Part shown: one piece after another, positions 41,387-54,444 of the stretch
Numbering within the stretch: the first letter of the stretch is position 1
Layout: each line of letters opens with the position of its first letter
Origin: Paralichthys olivaceus
Lineage: Eukaryota > Chordata > Actinopteri > Pleuronectiformes > Paralichthyidae
Direction: 5' to 3'
DNA: 64,000 nucleotides
Assembly (NCBI RefSeq): GCF_024713975.1
Contig: NC_091116.1
Span: 12,182,986 to 12,246,985, forward strand
Program-made: the position numbers and the translations under genes
The notes under the pieces: generated by a model
Seen by the model: the letters and a program-made list of their open reading frames with translations, nothing else
Told to the model about the DNA's origin: nothing
The model's database searches: none

Positions 41387-43635
41387 TCATCTGCCGACCT
41401 TGCCCAGCCGGTGGTCGGTCTTCGGGTCGGCGATGATGGCCTGCACGGCTACGATGGCCTCGTTGATCTTGGTCTGAAGCTCCCGCAGCTCCTCGATGTG
41501 CAGCAGGCGCAGGATCTGAGCCGCTTCGTTTAGGGTCGCATCTGAGGAGCCAGAGCGTGTTTTTACTCTCCCACGACACCACTTCATGTCAACACACCCA
41601 AACTATCCCCTCGTGTACGTTTGATTTCATGATGTGGAAAATGAAGCGCTCACCTCCAGTGTCGAAACCCAAGGTGTGTTTGTCTAAAGTTACTGGAACT
41701 CCCTGGACCCAAGAGGAAAACATACGTGAGTGAGAACACAGTCAAAGCAACACAATTGTTATTGTCATTAAAATGTGAAAGGTTTAAATAGACATGCGGA
41801 CAACAAAATAATTTGGACATGTAAAGTTACCTCTCTGTTCTGGCTGGCTTTAGCGATGGCTTCTGGGGAAAGTCTCTCTTGGATCAGAATACGAATGGCC
41901 TGAAAGAAACAGACACATCTCTTCAACATTTATAAAGTCTTTCATTAAGTTTTCTGTCAGTGTCAGCTGGATTCATATGAAGAGAACGTGATTTCATCTT
42001 AAAACATCCGCTCTCTCACCTTGAGCATGACCAGGTAGTCGTCGTGCCGTTGGATTTTGAGGATGTTGGACAGAGCCGTCACTCCTGCTTTGAAATCTGG
42101 TGAATTAACTGAAAAACAAACAGATTCTGTTTTTAATGAGGAGGAGGAGGAGGAGGAGGGTGTGAGGTGCAATGAAAGAGTTTGATTACTGTCGAGGTTG
42201 ACCAGAGGGTCGATAGGTTGGTCGCTGTTACTGGAGGCTGCCAGCGGCTGACAGTTCTTATACTTCTCCACTGAGGACAGACGATAAAAACAAATGCAGG
42301 TTATTCTTCTTGGTTTAGCAGCAGAGAAAAGTACATGTGAGCTGGCACGAGCAGGAAACATTTCTCTTCCAACAGCTACATCTAGTGGTCTTTGTGAGCA
42401 TTTCAGCTTATTGCCTTCACTAGAGAAAAGGTGTTCTCTTCTTCTGAATGAACAAAAAAAGCTCAGCGTGTGTTTTAATCTCACCATTGTCTCCATACTC
42501 GTAGCGCACGGCCAGACCCAGTAACCAGTCTAGAGCCTCGTGCTTCTCCTGAACTCCAAACGGACAGTTGACGTCCTGCAGGTACTGCACAGAAACACAA
42601 CAAACACTCAAGTTATTCAGGTTCTCTGGTAGCAGCCAAGACAAGATTCCTGTCTATAACACAGCTTATGTCACATTGAAAGCAAGTGCAGGACTGTGGC
42701 GTTGAGCCGGTGTGTGTGAGAGTCTGCCGAGCTCCAGGCTGCAGCGGCTGGAGTCACCTTCTGGAAGGCTGAGGGCCAGTCGGAGCTGGGGATGTTCCTC
42801 AGGTTCCCTCGGTCCTCGATCTTGTAGTGTCGGATCTTCTGGTCCTCCAGCCACACGATGCAGTTCCTGTACTGAGTCTCATCTGAGGGAGACACAGACG
42901 GGGACACGTCAGAACCAGCAGCTGCATGAAGAGCTCCATGAAAGGGCAGTGATGCAGGAGACAGTACATGTGCAGTAGTATGTGGAGATACTGAAGTAAA
43001 CGTATCCATGTAAATACATAAATACACCGTTAGAGTATGTAAGTATTAATGGCTTATAGTACAAGTATATAAGGAATACGAGTATTAAATGCAATGTACG
43101 AGAAATATGTATAAATGCACCGTAGAATACAACATAGTACTATGTTACATATAGTATAACTGTGTACAGATGTATATATATAAAGGTATAAACTATATAT
43201 ATATATATTTATGTAAATTGAGACAATAAGATGAACAGGTGTGAGTGAATATAGATAAATATAATATAGAATGTGACATCAACATTGAAAACACTGCTAA
43301 GAGCTCAATGCTAAACAGCTAACTTCAAAATAAGCGTTGAAATCAGTGGAATTTAAATCTGAACACAGTTGACATTAGCTTTAGTAAGAACTTTAGCATG
43401 ACGCCGAACAGAAGAAGTGGTGGTGACAGTGTGGCTCCTTCTTTATCTCGTGTTTTCACCAACACGAACACAAGACGAACGTGAAAACTCCAGTTCAGCT
43501 GCAGGAGTCTGGTACCGACAGCGACAGGACACGTTAGCTCCACGTTAGCGGCTCCTGGAGGAGAAGGTTCCCACCTGAGAAGTCGCAGCCGGCGGGGTTG
43601 TGATAGTCCAGAGCTGTGAGCTTCCTCCGGAACAT
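41387..43635 (-). CDS. rtraf: RNA transcription, translation and transport factor (C14orf166/CLE)
   Basis: RTRAF proteins bind RNA and work with the tRNA-ligase complex, in cap/RNA-export assemblies and with RNA polymerase II. Exons in coding order: 43635-43575, 42882-42758, 42584-42485, 42270-42190, 42108-42020, 41899-41831, 41702-41654, 41541-41387. They sum to 242 aa against 244 in human, with all phases consistent. The protein begins MFRRKLTALDYHNPAGCDFS and contains CIVWLEDQKIRHYKIEDRG, LDWLLGLAVRYEYGDN, DPLVNLDINSPDFKAG, GVPVTLDKHTLGFDTGD and the near-invariant C terminus IIADPKTDHRLGKVGR. It lies next to nid2 in convergent orientation, the same neighbourhood as in human 14q22. Nothing suggests damage. 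Confidence 0.97.
43195..43212. repeat. (AT)n microsatellite
   Basis: Short AT dinucleotide run in rtraf intron 1. Confidence 0.8.
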
Positions 43636-43795
43636 GTTTGCGGGTGTTTAACCGCAAACGACGGGTTTCTGTGTCCCGCAGCTCGTTAGCTTTAGCTGCT
43701 TTCTCCTGCTAGCTGTCAGCGTGGAACTGCGCATGCGCTGCTTGCAGCTTCCTGTTGGGACTGTCAAAGTAAAAGCCACCAACCGGAATATGTAT

Positions 43796-44060
43796 GAATA
43801 CTATAGTTTATACTACATCATACTAGGTTATACTATATTATCATACATTATACTAGGTTATACTACATTAAACCACATCATAATATATTATACTACATTA
43901 TACTATATAATATTAAATTAAACTACATTACATTATACTTCATACATACTAGAGTATATTAAATTATACCACATCATACTACAGTATACTACATTATACT
44001 AAATTAAACTATATCATACTATGATATACTTCATTCATACTACATCATACTATATACAAA
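43796..44060. repeat. Degenerate AT-rich minisatellite (TACTACATTATAC type)
   Basis: Roughly 25 imperfect units of about 10 nt (TATACTACAT, TATACTAGGT, TATACTATAT) spread over 265 bp. It lies about 160 bp upstream of the rtraf start codon. Confidence 0.85.
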
Positions 44061-44346
44061 ATATGAGGATGTCGTTATTCCAAAACCTCATTGTAGAATG
44101 TACATATAAGAGAACTCTCTAAACTAAACTGTAATACTTTAACTATTTGTATGTGTATATTATTTAAATGTTTATTCAAAAAATATAAATGCATTCAACT
44201 TAAAAGTAAAACACAAATATCTTCAGCCATTTATATGTATACTAATACTTGCATGTCATTTTATATCCAGTAACTTCATTAATGTCTCCTGAACGTTCAG
44301 ACACTTTCAATCATCTCAGGTTGTCACACAGACTTTGGAAAAAACT

Positions 44347-44352
44347 TTTATT
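44347..44352 (-). terminator. sap18: sap18 polyadenylation signal
   Basis: TTTATT on the plus strand, AATAAA on the minus strand, about 105 bp beyond the sap18 stop codon. Confidence 0.6.
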
Positions 44353-44457
44353 ACACGTCACAATTTACAAAATTATGCAAAAATCAGTCAAGATGATGCG
44401 AAAGAGAAAAACTAACATTATGGGAGCTGGGTGTGTTGCTTGCGTGTGAATGTGTTT

Positions 44458-45679
44458 TTAGAATGGCCTCATGCGTGTGCTAAGGGGCGGGGCTCTGTTC
44501 GGGGGCGTGATAGCGATGTCCAGGTAGTCCCCGATCTGGAAGCGCTGAGACTGCAGCGTCATGGAGTCATCGGCTCCCTTCCTGCCCGATAGAGTACTGC
44601 CGATGTCTTTCAACCTAACAGAGGAAGACGTTTTAATACACAGCACGTAGAAATCATCATCCTGCTCCATGGACCTTCTGAAGTGTGGTACTTACTTGTA
44701 TAGTTTCCCTCTGGTGTCGGGGAAGACTATGGCGAAGCTGAAATGAGTTCCTTTCTTCCTGGCCTCTGGATACACTTCTTTCACCAGGCAGGTCAGCTCC
44801 TTCAGAGTAGCATCCATCCTGAAGCACAGAGAATCACATACATTCACATGTTGCCTCAAGAACTCAACTGAACACGTTTAACAGTAAAGACAAAGAGCGA
44901 CGCGTCCGCGGCCTCACCACGTGTATATCTGCAGTTCACTGGACGGAACGTTGCCACGAGCAAACTCATCTGGTCTGTGGTGTCGGCCACTGTTGGTGGT
45001 GAACACTCGCAGCAGGAGAGGGCAGGTCTGAAACAAGCATCAGATGCAAAACATAGTTTAATATGAGGCTTCAAGGCGACACCAGCATCATCGCATAGAA
45101 ACGTTATCAAGTAAAGTGGCACAGGATGATTGCACGAGATAATAGAAAAACCTGTTTGTACATGAAAATAAGGAAATGTTGTGATGAATAGAACAAATAG
45201 TATAAGAAGCGAATGCATTTTTTTTTATTTTTGATAGAAGCAGAGTCACAAATTAAACATTCTTAAGACCACAGACTTTTCAGTTATTTAAAAAAATCTT
45301 TCATTCATAACAAAAAGCCTCGACTTGTTGTTTGAGGGTGAACAGGGGACTGCGGTTAGCTAGCACATTAGCACTGCTAACCCACAGAGAATGTATTCAT
45401 ATCCAGGCTCCATCCACCATTGTTGTTGTTGTCACGCCACAGAACAAACTAAAGTCAGTGCTGATGTTGGTCCGTCAGTGTTGTTGAGTTTAATTTAGAA
45501 GCTTCAGTCGTAAGGCTGTTAGCACGGAGCTGTTAGCACGGAGCTGTTAGCATGGCTGCCGGACCACGTTAGCTTGGCGCTAACGCGGCTAACGAGCGGA
45601 CTCTGACCTTTTCCCGGTCGATGGGCTTCTCCGGCTCCTTCTTGATTTCCTCCTGTGTGATCCGCGATTCCAGAGCCAT
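44458..45679 (-). CDS. sap18: Histone deacetylase complex subunit SAP18
   Basis: SAP18 is a small ubiquitin-fold protein of the ASAP/PSAP splicing complexes and of the Sin3-HDAC corepressor. Exons: 45679-45608, 45027-44918, 44818-44696, 44614-44458, total 153 aa, the same length as human. Hallmarks: MALESRITQEEIKKEPEKP, CPLLLRVFTTNSGRHHRPDE, FARGNVPSSELQIYTWMDAT, YPEARKKGTHFSFAIVFPD, DDSMTLQSQRFQIGDYLDI and a C terminus ending RMRPF. The start at 45679 is chosen over an in-frame upstream Met at 45766 because MALESR matches the family N terminus exactly. It is tandem with rtraf on the same strand, 0.8 kb upstream of it. Confidence 0.98.
45515..45557. repeat. Three tandem copies of GCTGTTAGCACGGA
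   Basis: A 14-bp unit repeated three times, the last with AT for AC, in sap18 intron 1 close to exon 1. GTTAGC/GCTAAC motifs recur on both sides (45355-45385, 45566-45600). Confidence 0.9.
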
Positions 45680-47231
45680 CGCTGTTGTTCTCGATTCACT
45701 GTCGACGATCGAGTATCGGTCACTTCCAACGTCTTGTTTCCTCCGCGGCAGCAAAGAGCGACGCACCGCTGATACAGAGAGCGTTTCCGGTTCCGTTTTT
45801 ACTTTCCACGATTATCGCCCCCTACTGCTTTGGAGTGTTACAGCATCGTCACATTATTTCGTGTTATTATAAATAAACCAAATAAATAAATAACAGATAA
45901 TAATGGATTCAATCATTCTGGGATGTTTATATAACTAGTTGTAAACACATTCTTAATAATAGAACTAATATAGTTTAGTATTGTGATCAAATGTGATCAA
46001 ATGTGATCAAATGAATCACTGTTACATCGATAATAAAAAATAAAGTTTGTGTTTTCACTTTAATTTCCCAGGAGAGGATGGTGTTATGTGTTATATGTTC
46101 TTTGAGAAGGAGAAACAGCATCAGTTGGTTTAGTTTGATTAACGAATCACAATGAATCGTGCTGAGGATTCAGTGTAAAGCAGCAGATGGATCCTGGATC
46201 TTGAATAATAATAATAATAAAGAATAGATAATAATTCAGAAATGTTTCAGTTGAAGAAATGATCAGGATGATGATCGTCTGCAGATCCTCATGTCGTAGA
46301 TCCAGGATCATTCAGCCAAGTTCAACCTACACAACTGAAACCTGCTATTCAGTCACATGCTGCTCTCCCCCTCACTCATTACTGCATGTGTTTGTACAGT
46401 ATGTGGTTGTGGTTGTATCCTCACACTGGTCTCCTCTGTTCTCCCCTGAGCCGTCTGATCAGGGATCTGACCACTTCATCAAAACGTCTGGGCCTTGTTC
46501 TGCCTGACAAATCAAACAGTGGCTCTTTGTGCCTGCTCCTGACACTGATATCCATTCATCGATACGCATCAGGGATACGAGTTACTGTTATTTCCCTCTA
46601 ATGACTTCATTAGAATCAGTAACACCTTGTGTTAAAGTGAGGAAGTTGGTTTTTTGCTCCCACACTTCGACAAACAGTGGGAGAAGCTTGTTGGTCACAG
46701 TCGTTAGTGGAACACAGAGCGACACTGTGCTGCAGGCGGACAGCTGCCAGGTCACAGCCTCCGACTCTCTACCTGTGTCCACTTATATATCTATATCACA
46801 TCCTGTGGTGATGCTGCGGAGCTGCTTCAGAATTATTCTTTGTCTTTAGTGAGTCTTACTCAAACACTTCTAAAATATATGGTCACTTTTTATTGTCCAC
46901 ACAAGCACAGGCTTAAGAATGATAACAATAGCAATAATAATAGGTTTTCATTTGTGTAGTGCTTTAAACAATGGCCCAAAGACACTAAGAATGAAAAAAA
47001 CGATAAAAACTATAAATATAAAATATACATTAATGAATCATATTTTCGCTGCTGTGCTATGAGTCTGGTCTCTTCCTCTAAAACGGTGCCTGTGAAGTTT
47101 TATTTTGAAAGTCTCAACAGGAAAACCTCATATTTTATACTGGTGGTCTTTACAGCTGGAGACAAATCTTTGGCTTCATGCAGAAGAAGCAGCTGCAGGT
47201 TTGTGGTTTCTGCATTTTATCAGTTTTCATT

Positions 47232-47239
47232 GTAAGTGT

Positions 47240-47308
<69 letters not shown>
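47232..47308. repeat. (GT)n(GA)n compound microsatellite
   Basis: About 30 GT units followed by eight GA units, upstream of the connexin. Confidence 0.95.
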
Positions 47309-47597
47309 TATGCAGCATATCTGTGAAACTTTTACGCAGTATTTCTACCCATAAAAACTATGTACTATGCATTATTGTAGTAGTAATATTGTAATATATA
47401 TATATTCTAGTTTTCTTATCAGTATAATACGCGTGTGTTACTGTAGTATTATGGATTTGTTCAGTGTGTTGATGCTTTTAAATTGTTTGCCTTTAATTTT
47501 TCATTTTACATTTTGGCACTGGCCCTTTTTGTCTCCTCCTCCTCTCTCACTTTCTTTCCTTTTCATCCTCGTCCTCGGTCAAACGTCTTTTGTTTCA

Positions 47598-47599
<2 letters not shown>

Positions 47600-47637
<38 letters not shown>
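47600..47637. repeat. (GT)n tract immediately before the connexin start exon
   Basis: About 19 GT units, followed by CCGTGTCCAG and then the exon with the ATG. Confidence 0.95.
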
Positions 47638-47639
<2 letters not shown>

Positions 47640-47648
47640 GTGTCCAGC

Positions 47649-48567
47649 ATGTCTTGGCCTGCTCTGTACACTCAGCTGCTCCGGGCCAACCATCACTCCA
47701 CCAGTCTGGGTAAAGTGTGGCTCTCTGTGCTCTTCATATTTCGGGTCCTGGTGCTGGTGGTGGCTGCAGAGAGCGTGTGGGGAGACGAGCAGACGGACTT
47801 CATCTGCAACACACTGCAGGTGCAGCACTGACATCACGCACGTCACATGCACGTGTTCATATTACCATGTTGATATGGTGGATAGACAGATAGATTATTG
47901 ATCACAATGTGGGACGTTATTGTATCGCGAGACGACAAAAGAGACAAGGTGCAGAACTTCACTGCTGTTGGATGGAAAAGATTCACATGTGAGACGAAGT
48001 GACATCATCATTACAGAACAAGTTAAAAGTCATAATTATAAAAGTGTTTAGTAATTACTAATACTACAAATACCACTATACTACTACGTATAATAATAGT
48101 AGTGTGTTTGTGTGTGTGTGTGTTTCAGCCGGGCTGTGAGAACGTCTGCTACGATCAGTTCTTTCCTGTCTCCCACGTCCGTCTCTGGTGTCTCCAGCTC
48201 GTCTTCGTCTCCTCTCCAACTCTTCTGCTCGTCATGTACGTGGCCTATCGTAACTACAAGGACAAGAAGAGGCTGCTGCAGGTGTGTGTGTCCTCACATG
48301 TGTCAGTAAGTGGTTCTACACCCCCTCACAGTGTGTTGTACTTCTTGTCATGGATGTGTGACAGGGTTCTGGGAGATCTTTTCTCAACAACAGAACCCAT
48401 GAGGAAGAGTTGGAGGCCCTGAAGAAGAGGAGACTCCCAGTGTCCGGCGTCCTCTGGTGGACGTACGCGTGCAGCCTGGTGTTCAGGCTGCTGTTTGAGG
48501 GAGGCTTCATGTAATATTTCCTCTCACTCTTCCACAGAATACTGCAGATGTGGTATAAATACAACAG

Positions 48568-48605
<38 letters not shown>

Positions 48606-49175
48606 TCCAGGTCCGCCCTGTACGTGGTGTACGGTGGTTTCCAGATGCCACGTCTGGTGCAGTGTGACCAGTGGCCTTGTCCCAACCTGGTGGACTGCTT
48701 CATCTCGCGGCCCACAGAGAAAACCATCTTCACCGTGTTCATGGCGACCGCCTCGTCCCTCTGCATCATCCTCAACATGGCGGAGCTGGCCTATCTTGTT
48801 GCCAAGGCCGTCACTAGGTACAAGATGTTCCTAAAGACTTTCCTTTACTTTCCTCAACATGTCTAAAACTATTCTAAACTTGACGTACAGATAAACGTTA
48901 TTGAATGATAATGAAAAAGTAGCTGTGGTAATTAATGAGTGAATACATTTGTCAGTTGTTTATTTACTCATTCATTTTGTCAGAGTCATATTAAATATAT
49001 TTCACGTGACTGTGACTCCTACAAGATAAATATTCTCATTGTTCTTCAGTCTTCCATGCGCGTCCTCTTGTGTTTCAGGGTTGTCAGTGGTCGGAGGGAA
49101 AGGAAATCACTCCGCAGATCCAGAAGAGACAAGATGCAAAATAAGACAAACCAGAATTTCTTTATCTCGACCTGA
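47649..49175 (+). CDS. Beta-type gap junction protein (connexin) with five coding exons
   Basis: Connexin of about 257 aa (roughly 29-30 kDa) that would form hexameric plasma-membrane hemichannels. Exons: 47649-47819, 48129-48281, 48365-48510, 48611-48817, 49079-49175; all junctions keep frame and have GT/AG. Four TM segments are visible. Extracellular loop 1 has C-x6-C-x3-C ([12 protein letters not shown]) and loop 2 has C-x4-C-x5-C ([12 protein letters not shown]) followed by FISRPTEKT. The short cytoplasmic loop and short basic tail point to the beta (GJB) group, near GJB1/GJB2/GJB6. Position next to gja3 and sap18 fits the GJB2/GJB6 locus, so a fish gjb8/cx30.3-like assignment is possible but not proven. 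Most vertebrate connexin coding regions are a single exon. There is no upstream in-frame start, and an acceptor-like CCAG lies 1 nt before the ATG. Confidence 0.88.
48570..48603. repeat. (GT)n tract abutting the acceptor of connexin exon 4
   Basis: About 17 GT units ending six to seven bases before exon 4 (CTCCAG then GTCCGCC). Confidence 0.95.
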
Positions 49176-49254
49176 GGTCGCAGCAACAAGGTGGACGACA
49201 CACACACACGAGAGAGACGTCCCAAACTATTCAAGGCTGCAAATACACAAGTGA

Positions 49255-49260
49255 AATAAA
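49255..49260 (+). terminator. Polyadenylation signal of the beta connexin
   Basis: AATAAA 80 bp after the stop codon, followed by TGTGAACTTGAG. Confidence 0.6.
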
Positions 49261-50000
49261 TGTGAACTTGAGTGAAATGCAGAGAAAAGACATTTTCTGT
49301 GAAACTTGAATTGTTCAAATGTACAAAGTGGAGATGATGTCAACAAAGCTTTTTGGGATTATTTGTTGTTGATTGTAATTTTTGTTCGAACAGTTGCAGA
49401 AGTGCGTTGATGAAAAGGACGAGAGGAAAAAACATAGTTTATATTTTGTGTCTGATCAAGTTCAGATCAGATGTTTGGAAAAGTTCAAACTTGTTGATGT
49501 TAAACTTGACCTGCGACCTATTGTGTGTACTGACCTCTAGTGGCGACCAGCAGTGATTACATGTGTTCATAGATGTGGCGAACGCTTCATTTTAAATATT
49601 CTGATTTACATCTAAATATATTCTTCATCACAAGGTTATTAATGATATCAGTGATTATTTAAAAATGTATAAATATTTGAATATAATAGGTTGAAAATAA
49701 AAACAGGCTAATTACACAGAATAATTGTATAAAATAAAAACAGGTTAATAGTAACAAGAGGTGAATAATAATAATGACATAATAAAAATAACAGCCCAGT
49801 TAAAAATACAAATTTCACCTCTGAGGAAAAGTGTTTTCTTGTTTTTTTAAATTTGTCACTAAAGTGATTGAGTGCAGCAGCTTCTACCCACACGTGCACG
49901 CTCACAAGCACATGCACCCGCTCCCCTCGTGCACCCCCTGCACAAGGACCCCCACCCTCCCACCCTTTTTTTAGACTAGACTAACCCCTCTTCTTTTTTA

Positions 50001-50300
50001 CTCTCTCTCTCTCTCTCACTCTCTCTCTCTCTCTCTCTCTCCCTCTCCCTCTCCCTCCCTCTCACACTAATCTCACCCACTCCTCACTTTTAGTCGCCTG
50101 GAGCCCACGGGTGGGAGTTAACAAAGAGACAGAGGAGAGAAAGAAGGAGAGAAGCAGTGGAGGAAGAGAAGTGGAGGGAGCCGTGGTCCAGAGGAGGAGA
50201 GGGGTAAGAGGCAGCAGCATCATCAGGAGAAGGAGGAGGAGGAGGAGGATGGAGTGATGAGGGAGGGAAGAGGAGGGATTATCATCCTTCCACCTGCTGG
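50001..50300. repeat. CT tract followed by a purine-rich block
   Basis: About 60 bp of nearly pure CT, then about 60 bp of mixed sequence, then about 170 bp rich in AGG/GAGA. The two could pair as an imperfect inverted repeat. A donor-like GGGTAAGAG at about 50200 makes the purine block a candidate noncoding exon. Confidence 0.6.
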
Positions 50301-51830
50301 ATTATCAGCACCTCACATGATGCGTCCTGACCCCGTGGGAAAAAAGGAGGACAGGAGGCCACTAAGGCTGATGAAGTAGGCTGCATGGAATATTTGACAT
50401 GAATGAATCTTGAGACTTTTCTTCCTCCAGCATTTAAAACACATTTCAAACCTAAACGATCATTTAAACACTGTTGATTGGCTTCAAGAGCTTTTCTGCA
50501 CCAGTCGCTGTTGATGAGTTACAACCTGAAGTGCATAAGATAAGTTAAATAGATACTTTCCATCAAAGTTCACCTAATATATCAACATATTGATCCATAT
50601 GTGTTCAAATTAACGAGTTCCATTAACTCTACTGCTACATTTAATTCAAATTAAATTGTATAACCAATTGATTTTGTTAATCTTAGAGTTTACAAGTTGT
50701 ATCAACACTATTGCTAACTTTTGTTAAACATGACTCTTTTATTTGCACGTTAACAATCGAAATATTTTTGTAAGTGTGAGAAAAGAAAATCATGCGACCA
50801 ACTTAAAAATGGCAACATAGCAACTGTGCTAATATAACTTGTTAACTTTAAGTTTAATTACTACATGAAGTGTATAATGTGTATAAAATGTAATTTACAT
50901 GTAAAAAAGTTGCCATTAAGAGTAAAAATTACATTGAACGTCATATAAAAGTTTAATCATGCAACATTATACATTTTCCAATGTAGTGAATGCATGTTGT
51001 TAAATATTTTATTACATTGCACAACTTTATTCTCTCATCCTTTTACTCATCGCTGCACAGTTATCTATCAATATGTTATTTAAAGAAATGATTTAAAGCA
51101 CCATTACACAGGTTTCTGTATGTTCACGCTACTTCCTCGTATCACACAACCTCTCCTCACTTTATATCTTTCATATAACTTTCATCCACTGCATCTGGAC
51201 ATTCTGCATCATATTGTGTTGACATGAAGTGTGTGAGCTGGAGCTGGTTAAAATAACTGATTTAAAATGTTTCTGGATGTGATTCAGTGGGAAAATGAAC
51301 AGACTGGACTTTCACACGAACACTGCTCCACTCTCTGCGCATCTTAAAAAGCGTTCGGTTGCAAGCGTCCGGCCGAACGTGAACTATTTGGTCAGTTTTA
51401 GCACAAAGACCTCTGATCCATGAGAAGCACGGGCCGGCCAGGACAACATCCATCTGGCAGCTTCTCTATTGTCTGTGGTGACAGACGGTATTTCATCCCG
51501 TCAACACACCATGTACATGTGCACATGCCACAGTTACAGTAGATGGAGGCGTCAGTTGATTTGTCTCTTCGTTAGCTGAGCTGTAGATTGTGTTCTTTCC
51601 ACGTTTCAGTGTTTCTGTGTAGACTGCTTTGGCAAAGATCGTATACATTATTTAATGAGGGATGTTACTGTATCAACAGGGTCCTGAAAAAAGTTTCATT
51701 AGACCCTGATGGAATTAAACTGTTTGGTTTTATTGTTGTGCTTCTAAAGGGAGCTGGTATTTTTCTATTATATGTGAATGCTCTTGTTTTGAAGGCAGTT
51801 TGGTGGCTGAGGATCAATCTGTGCTACTGT

Positions 51831-51833
<3 letters not shown>

Positions 51834-51917
<84 letters not shown>

Positions 51918-51927
51918 TGTGTGTGTG
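51834..51927. repeat. (GT)n microsatellite
   Basis: About 45 GT units with one GAGT interruption near the 3' end. Confidence 0.95.
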
Positions 51928-52071
51928 ATCAGTTGATCCCAGGCAAACATTTGCCCTCCTCAGCATTCCTGGGATGTGATGAGTCCAGCATTCGACAGGC
52001 ACAACCTGTTATCCACTCATTCACTTCCCACAGATCACAAACCTTTGTGTTCACAGCCAGCCGACCCTGCA

Positions 52072-52074
<3 letters not shown>

Positions 52075-52113
<39 letters not shown>
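52075..52113. repeat. (CA)n microsatellite
   Basis: About 19 CA units, 150 bp after the GT tract and opposite in sense. The pair could form a long hairpin. Confidence 0.95.
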
Positions 52114-52115
<2 letters not shown>

Positions 52116-52817
52116 ATATGTGCACGTCTGCATGTAAATGTACACATATAAATGAAGACGCAGGCACATATCCACCTCTCCTTGCACAAATGGCAGCAGG
52201 TTTGGAATATCAAGTTAAAAGTTATGTCAGCGCTGTGTTTACTGTCGGACCACGCCCCAAATATTTGAGATCGAAAGGTTTGAATGGAAAGTGATAAGTT
52301 GTGGAGGTTCTGTCTCAGGTGTCAGTTCACCAGAATTAAACATGGAGACACCAGACTGAAGAAGAAGAGGAGGGAGGGAAGAGAGGATGAAGGAGTGAGG
52401 GAAGGAGGGATGCATGTGGGGAGGAGGGGAGGAGGAGGATGGGGTGAAGGTGACCTTTTCTTTCCTCTTTCTCCAGACTAATGTAAGAGTGACACAGATT
52501 TTATTGTTGTCAACTCGGGTTGATTTGAGTATTTTCGAGGATTAATGACATGAAGTAGTGAGATTAAATTAATAAACGTGAAATGTGAATATTTATTTTG
52601 TGATCTCTCTCCTCCAGATATTGATTTTCTTCTGATCTCTGGTCGATGGATTTATCACTGACGACACAACAATATTTTGGTAAATCTGCAGGTCTTTGTT
52701 GTCCACTTGTAGTTGTGTCACCTCCTCCATGTTTCAGTCTTCTCCCTCCTCACAGGGACCTCCTCCGCTGTTCACCACCGCCTCTCCTCTCTCTCTGCAG
52801 GCTAGAAACTCGAGTGA

Positions 52818-54444
<1,627 letters not shown>

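Larger units (their letters stand above)
43636..44457. other. rtraf 5' flank and sap18 3' flank
   Basis: The first 100 bp upstream of the rtraf ATG contain GTTAGCTTTAGCTGC and are probably its promoter. After that comes a TACTA-type degenerate repeat and AT-rich sequence up to the sap18 3' end. Confidence 0.6.
45680..47648. other. Intergenic region between divergent sap18 and the beta connexin
   Basis: About 2 kb between head-to-head genes. It contains a short GTGATCAAAT tandem (about 45985-46013), a TAA run near 46207, and a GT tract plus GA tract at 47232-47308. No coding region is supported. The 100 bp before sap18 are GC-richer and likely form its promoter. Confidence 0.6.

Noticed and set aside
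41301-41582. 93-aa minus-strand frame overlapping rtraf exon 8
   Set aside because: Out of frame with the conserved RTRAF C terminus; an Arg/Gly-rich shadow.
45680-45766. N-terminal extension of SAP18 from an upstream in-frame Met
   Set aside because: MALESR at 45679 aligns with the family N terminus and gives exactly 153 aa. The extension has no counterpart in the family.
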